Source: Lutjanus erythropterus
Lineage: Eukaryota > Chordata > Actinopteri > Lutjaniformes > Lutjanidae
Length of the DNA stretch: 64,000 bases
Assembly (NCBI GenBank): GCA_020091685.1
Contig: CM034592.1
Coordinates: 41,747,622 to 41,811,621 of the forward strand
Reading direction: 5' to 3'
Each line of letters opens with the position of its first letter. Positions within the stretch are counted from its first letter, which is position 1. The notes below the pieces were generated by a model, which was not told where the DNA came from, did not search any database, and was given only the letters and a program-made list of their open reading frames with translations. Of the stretch, positions 58,916-64,000 are shown piece after piece. The position numbers and the translations under genes are program-made.

Positions 58916-60484
58916 AGATTTTATTAAAAAACAAAAAATGTGCAGCTCCTGTTGGTGCTAAAGAAGTCAAGTTCCTTCAGTAATTGATGAGTTATTTCAG
59001 GGTGGATCAGCCAACAGACCAATGTTGCCTTACACTAATGTGGTGAAAAATACTCACAGCTAACACCTGAACAGTTGGTACATTGGCTGTTTGCACTGAA
59101 TAAACTGTGTTTTATCATCAAGGGTGTACAGCGGCCCTGCTGCAAATGTCAAGGAATTGATTTATAGGTCAGAGTTTGATGTTACTCAATGCTATATGTG
59201 GATGTGCCACACATTATTAGGCCATATCATGCTTTAACTATTAAAGTTGTAGAAGAAAAAGCAAGTTACCAAAGATGATCAATTACAGTTTTTATGGTAA
59301 GTGGCATCTCTACAGCCTCAGTGTTTTGTCACACTTTCACAAAAGCCACAGCTTAGCCTACAACAAAGCTTCAGACCACATAGTCTCTGTAGTTTAACAC
59401 AAGAAATACAGCTTCAACCAGACTAAATTTGTCTTCAAGTGCAATCCAATCAAACTTTGCCACAGGCAGTGTTTGGATTTTGAATCCCAGTGGAGCCAGA
59501 CAAAAAAATCTACATTTCCCCAAATAGCACATGTTAAAATTTGAAATGGATGTTCTGGTAATATGATATGACAACCAAGACACCAAAATAGTTTGTCTTG
59601 GTACAACTAGGCAGAAAGTCATCATCCTGAACTTAAAATAACCAGATGATATTTTGGTATAATCATCCCAGGAGAGAGTTGGTACCAAATGTTCATATTT
59701 CAAGAGCTTTGAACGGCAGAAGTACCACTGAATTGTTTGACAGGTGCCAATTCTTTTCTGACATTGTCTCATTTTGTCTTAAGTTGTCAACTGCAGACAG
59801 GCAGCCACAGTTGGGCTAAAACCCAGCGAACAGATGAGGAGTTTCATGCCTGAAACCCAACTGATATATTTTGGGAAAATATTTCCACCTGGAATCGATC
59901 ACTTGTTGTTATTTAAAACGTAAAATAATCCAGCACTCAAAAATAGCATTTGCTTTTTAAATGCCTACAGGCGTAACATGATGGCAATGAATCTTTTACC
60001 TTGAATTTGTCAGAGCATGTGAAGGTTTTTTTTCACACAGCTCTGCATCAATACAGCTGTTGATTCAAACTTGAGAAACTGATAGTTTAATTTTTGGCAA
60101 AATGGTGTGATAGAACTAACACAAATTTCTTCACTTTTGGCCCATTGGTTCTTCCTGTTTCTCAGAACAGTTATAAACTGTCAGAAGAGACATTAAAGGT
60201 CATAGAATTGCAGATTGTAATTAGTTAGAACCTCTAATTTACATGCAAGTTCACCAAACTTGAACTCTTGACAAAAGCAAATCATCATCAGTCAGTTCAG
60301 TGAAATAAATGTGCGTGCGCACGTGCATATGTTTGTGCATGATCAGCGGTGTCTCAGCAGCTCATCTCGAGTACTACTGGAGTGGAGACGCTATTTCTTT
60401 TTTGGTGGAATTTCATGACTGTATGCTGAAGAACCGCTGTGATTCAGAATTTTTGAAAAACCTTTTCATGGCTTCGCCCCGGCA
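58916..60484. other. No recognisable feature
   Basis: The 133-codon minus-strand frame at 59371-59772 shows no domain. Nothing is assigned. Confidence 0.5.
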
Positions 60485-60775
60485 ATAGCCATGGCCAGGC
60501 ATTATGTTTTCAGGTCATGCCATTCTTGTGAACATGATATCTTAAGAAAACCTTGAGGGAGTTTGTTAAAACTTAACACAAATGACCAAGGATGACCACT
60601 GTTTTGGTGGTCAAAGTCACTGTGACCTCATGTCTGTCCTGTTCTCATGATATCTGATATCTCAGGAACACCGTGATGGAATTTCTTGAAACTTGGCACA
60701 AGCATCCACTTGGACTCAAGAATGAACTGATTAGGCTTTACTGATAAAAGGACAAAGTCAAAGGGACGACACGCA
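60485..60775 (+). repeat. Teleost repeat ('GATATCTCAGGAACACC'), two internal units
   Basis: CATTCTTGTGAACATGATAT, CCTTGAGGGAGTTTG, TGGTCAAAGTCACTGTGACC, GATATCTCAGGAACACCGTG, GGAATTTCTTGAAACTTGGC and CCACTTGGACTCAAGAATGA match a repeat very common in fish. Two units of about 120 bp are present in tandem. Class unknown to me. Confidence 0.65.
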
Positions 60776-61263
60776 AGAAAGGATGGCATTCTGGACCCAG
60801 GATGTCTCTGAAATTAGCTGATTATTGCCTGAAGTTTTACCAGTATAATTGCCACTGTTACTGGGCATCTCATAGACTTTAACCAATAAGTCAACAAATG
60901 TGCAAAAATGGAAAAACCATCAATTATCCATTATCATCAGTGCAGCAAGGTTGGAGAGTAAATGACCAGAGATCAGCAAAAACAAGATTTTCAGGAGATA
61001 CTGAGTTACTTTTAAATAAAAAAAAATAGTGTTTTGTTGCTCTATTTACCAATATAATAAAATTATTATTATTATTATGTAGTGTACCATAAGTTAGAAC
61101 AGGAAGATAATTTTAGCATTTGTGCTGTGCAACACAAACAAATCATCAAACTTCATACCAATTATTTTTGTAATATGTCTTGACAGAAGTGCAACACTCA
61201 CCGGCCACATCCACACAGCCCCTGCAACACACACCAAATGTATCATACAGACAAAAAAAAAAA
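60776..61263. other. No recognisable feature
   Basis: A short TTA repeat lies at 61065-61078. No gene. Confidence 0.45.
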
Positions 61264-61675
61264 CAGAGGTGGGAAAAATACACACAGTCTTTACTTAGTA
61301 GAAGTACAGATAATTGTGTGAAAAAAGTAGACTCTTGTCAAAGTAGAAGTGCTAATTCAACTTATTTACTGCAGTAAAAGTGGAAAGAGTACAGGCGCTG
61401 AAGTTTAGAGTATAAAAATAAAAAGTCGTCCTCTGATGGACGTTTCTACTGATTGTTGAACCTCACCTTTTCTCTGCTTGAGCCTCCTGCTCACGTCTGT
61501 GTCGTTGCTTTACATCTCCTTCATCTTGTTATGTCTTTTTCATCCTGTTACATCTTTTTTCTGTTTCATTACTGATACGTCTGTTTTCATCTTGGTATGT
61601 CATTTTTCTCGTTACATCTTTTTCATCTTGTTATGCCTTTATGTCACATCTTCTTTCGTTTCATTACGTTTTTTA

Positions 61676-61766
61676 TAGTGCTGTCAGGCGATTAAAAAAA
61701 TTAATCTAATTAATTACAGGATTTGTAATTAATTAATCTAATTAACGCGTTAAAATGACAGCCCTA
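61676..61766. mobile_element. 91-bp palindromic MITE with perfect 8-bp target duplication
   Basis: The ends are TAGTGCTGTCA and, on the other strand, TAGGGCTGTCATTTTAACGC. The interior is AT-rich with repeated ATTAATCTAATTAA, making the whole nearly palindromic. Flanking octamers 61668-61675 and 61767-61774 are both GTTTTTTA. The length and end sequence fit hAT-type MITEs of fish. Confidence 0.8.
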
Positions 61767-61841
61767 GTTTTTTACACAGTTTTTTGTCTTGTTATCTTGT
61801 TTTCTCTCTCTCTCTTTCATGTGCCAAGGGATCATCTATTC

Positions 61842-62224
61842 CAGTCATTCCCATAGACTGGGTCGGGACACATAGGTGGGTCACAGGAGATTTTGTTTGG
61901 GTCCTCAAATAAATAAAATACTGTGGAAGAAAATGAGAGGCAAATCCGTCTAAATGCACTCATTTGAACCGATGAAATGATGGTAATTCAGCCTAAATGC
62001 ATTTATTTCTCATTTAAAAGTTTTAACATATGTATATGTTTTTAATTAAGTGCCGGAATAATATAGGGTGGTGCGGACATGGCAGTAAAAATAGTCTGCA
62101 ATGTTCGTTTATACACAAAATGAACCTTTACCAGAATTTATTGATAAGGCTTATTGTGATTTGGGTCACGATTGTTTGTCATTTCAAAAAATTGTTTCCC
62201 CAGGAAAAAGTTTGGGAAACACTG
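61842..62224. mobile_element. 383-bp hAT-like element
   Basis: The left end reads CAGTCATTCCCATAGACTGG then GTCGGGACACA. The right end, on the other strand, reads CAGTGTTTCCCAAACTTTTT. Both match the CAGNGTTTCCCAA terminus of Charlie-type hAT elements. The flanking octamers ATCTATTC (61834-61841) and GTCTATTC (62225-62232) agree at 7 of 8 bases. No transposase. Confidence 0.75.
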
Positions 62225-62587
62225 GTCTATTCTATATGTTATCGTTCCATCCTTTTAGGATGAAGTCAGTCAGATATTTATGTTCAAATGTAAGGAGTAA
62301 AAGTAAAAAGTTGTCAGAAAAGTAAATACTGAAGTTAAGTACAGATGCCTGAAAATCTACTCAAGTACAGTAACTAAGTATTTGTACTTTGTTACTTCCC
62401 ACCTTTGAAAAAAGTAGTCAGTCAATGTATGCATCAGCATGCACCAGTGTGTAAGGACGTGCATCAATCTGTCACACTGTCGCCTCATAGAAAACAAAGG
62501 GTGTCCAACGCTGCTGTTGTGTGTTGCCCTTAAGTCTTGATGTCCCAACAGCCACAGTACAATAACAGACTTCTATGTGGAAATACA

Positions 62588-62590
<3 letters not shown>

Positions 62591-62631
<41 letters not shown>
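62591..62631. repeat. (TG)20 microsatellite
   Basis: Twenty uninterrupted TG units; the first of a five-array cluster. Confidence 0.97.
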
Positions 62632-62634
<3 letters not shown>

Positions 62635-62781
62635 AGGATAATCTGTTTTTGTGTGTGCAAGTGTGTGTGAGATCTATCCATCATGTGTCCCGGTGGATGT
62701 GGTTATCCATCATGTAATATGGTGTTAAAGAGAGAAAAATAATCACCCCTTTCCTACATCCTTCTGTCCCCGAGGGCCACA

Positions 62782-62782
<1 letters not shown>

Positions 62783-62840
<58 letters not shown>
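62783..62840. repeat. (AC)29 microsatellite
   Basis: Twenty-nine uninterrupted AC units in opposite phase to the array 150 bp upstream. Confidence 0.97.
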
Positions 62841-62845
<5 letters not shown>

Positions 62846-63024
62846 TTTTCTCTCACTCATAGGGTGTATCTCGCACATACACACTCTCTTCTTTCCTTCT
62901 TTGCCTCCTGAAATGAATCATGGGATGTCAAATGAGACTCAGTACGATCAGTCAACCTGTGTAACAACTCAGAGGAAGCAGAGGGAAGGTGGGCTCCTCT
63001 TTAACAGCAGCTCACACATGCGCC

Positions 63025-63025
<1 letters not shown>

Positions 63026-63063
<38 letters not shown>
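63026..63063. repeat. (CA)18 microsatellite
   Basis: About eighteen CA units after GCGCCCG. Confidence 0.95.
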
Positions 63064-63065
<2 letters not shown>

Positions 63066-63199
63066 ATGTTACCCCTATAATCCTTAGTTACACCGACTTG
63101 AACACACACACAGCTGCAGAAAAACAGTATCACACGTACACACATATATTCATGCTCTCTTTAACGCACTATTTGTCACTTTCACACTCCTCCCTCTCA

Positions 63200-63221
63200 T
63201 TCTCTCTCTCTTTCTCTCTCT

Positions 63222-63302
<81 letters not shown>
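63200..63302. repeat. (TC)n-(AC)39 compound microsatellite
   Basis: A TC-rich stretch (63200-63222) runs into about 39 uninterrupted AC units, the longest pure array in the window. Confidence 0.97.
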
Positions 63303-63304
<2 letters not shown>

Positions 63305-63451
63305 CTCTGAACTGTCTGAAGATAATAGAGGTTCCAGCAGGTTTTCTCTGCTGCAGACACTGAGATGAATTCCCTGCTATAATTGAATAATAAGGGTGCA
63401 GCTCAGCAGGGAAGTCACAGCAAACATCAACAAGCACCGAGGGAGGGACTC

Positions 63452-63458
63452 TGTGTGT

Positions 63459-63498
<40 letters not shown>

Positions 63499-63513
63499 GT
63501 GTGCGTGTGTGTG
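63452..63513. repeat. (TG)n microsatellite with GA and CG interruptions
   Basis: About 31 TG-type units with one GA and two CG interruptions. Confidence 0.95.
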
Positions 63514-64000
63514 CCGTACTTCTCATGTATGTCCTTGAAGGAATCACATAGATGGAAAGGTCAAAGCTTTTGCCGTTATCCTCTTCAGTTTGTCACATGG
63601 ATCGTCAAATAAAAGAGACAGAAATGACTTCAGAAATAAAATAAAAAATTTATTAACACACTTCTACCCAGATTTCAATGGTATTTGCTGTGTATTTTTG
63701 TGGTTCCCACAGGATGATTCCGCTGAAAACTTCTTTCTTACTCACACTTTTTGTGAATACAGTTGATGAGTTCTGACTTATAATGTATGTGCTTTTTTTA
63801 GTGCAAGGATCATCTAATTGAAGGTGGATCGGTTATTTCCTCACTATATACTGTCATTTCCCCCCTCTCCCTGTTTTACATCTGTTTCACATAAAAAGAT
63901 GCTATTGCTTTCCCCTCTCACCAAAAAAATGACAACAGTGATAGTTCAAGCGTTTAAAACAAGCCATTTATTCCCCTTTTCCATACACATGTGCTGGCCT
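63514..64000. other. No recognisable feature
   Basis: No gene or named repeat is visible to the end of the window. Confidence 0.5.

Larger units (their letters stand above)
61264..62407 (+). mobile_element. Teleost 'GGTGGGAA...AAGTAC' element with two nested insertions
   Basis: The left end CAGAGGTGGGAA and the right end, on the other strand, CAAAGGTGGGAAGTAACAAA match over 11 of 12 bases. The inner ends are rich in AAGTAC and TACTTAGTTACTG. It is flanked by A runs, so a target duplication cannot be judged. Its own interior has a run of TTTTTCATCTTGTTA-like units (61505-61670). Two other elements lie inside, at 61676-61766 and 61842-62224. A shorter relative lies at 54025-54441. Confidence 0.65.

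Noticed and set aside
59371-59772. 133-codon minus-strand frame
   Set aside because: Protein-like in places but with no motif, no initiation or splice context, and no second copy to compare.
1-64000. Retroviral, LTR or Polinton-type fossils
   Set aside because: I searched for paired long terminal repeats and for protease, reverse transcriptase, capsid or envelope motifs and saw none. The only reverse-transcribing elements seen are LINE pieces and a SINE.

Overview
The window looks like non-coding nuclear DNA of a teleost fish, probably a percomorph. The base composition is AT-leaning. (CA)n/(TG)n arrays are very dense, and there are many decayed copies of transposon families typical of ray-finned fish: Tc1-like, hAT and MITEs, L1, other LINE tails, and a tRNA-type SINE. 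No long open reading frame looks like a host gene. The longest frames (about 130-150 codons) lie in simple or repeated sequence, or resemble nothing I know. The stretch is most simply intergenic or lies inside large introns. Family names come from remembered consensus sequences, not from a search.

Layout. 1-462: a LINE 3' tail abutting a Tc1 transposase C-terminus. 3.7-7.6 kb: dispersed repeats, a 1.7-kb hAT composite with a perfect 8-bp target duplication, and two copies of a small inverted-repeat element. 8.0-10.65 kb: a long pyrimidine-rich (+ strand) region. 10.8-12.4 kb: a teleost DNA repeat, CA/TG arrays and a MITE. 12.3-24.9 kb: mostly unrecognised sequence, with a LINE tail, a local duplication and a 788-bp hAT element. 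24.9-27.4 kb: a SINE and repeat fragments. 29.1-31.1 kb: a Tc1 element split by an L1 fragment. 33.4-33.9 kb: a LINE tail next to an L1 ORF1 fragment on the minus strand. 35-37.5 kb: a perfect hairpin, purine-rich sequence and a degenerate array of about 59 bp. 38.8-47.6 kb: local duplications, the main CA arrays and a second degenerate array of about 38 bp. 48-59 kb: paired dispersed repeats, one of them inserted cleanly into another. 60.4-62.4 kb: a further repeat and a triple-nested element. 62.6-63.5 kb: a cluster of five long CA/TG arrays.

Nothing here forms an operon or pathway, and I found no CRISPR array, tRNA or rRNA gene, intact transposase, or recognisable retroviral or Polinton element. 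The most informative content is structural: nested insertions with readable target duplications, two degenerate tandem arrays, and dispersed repeat pairs that can be aligned within the window. Two weak candidates for host exons are given as hypotheses only. I do not see a new biological system.
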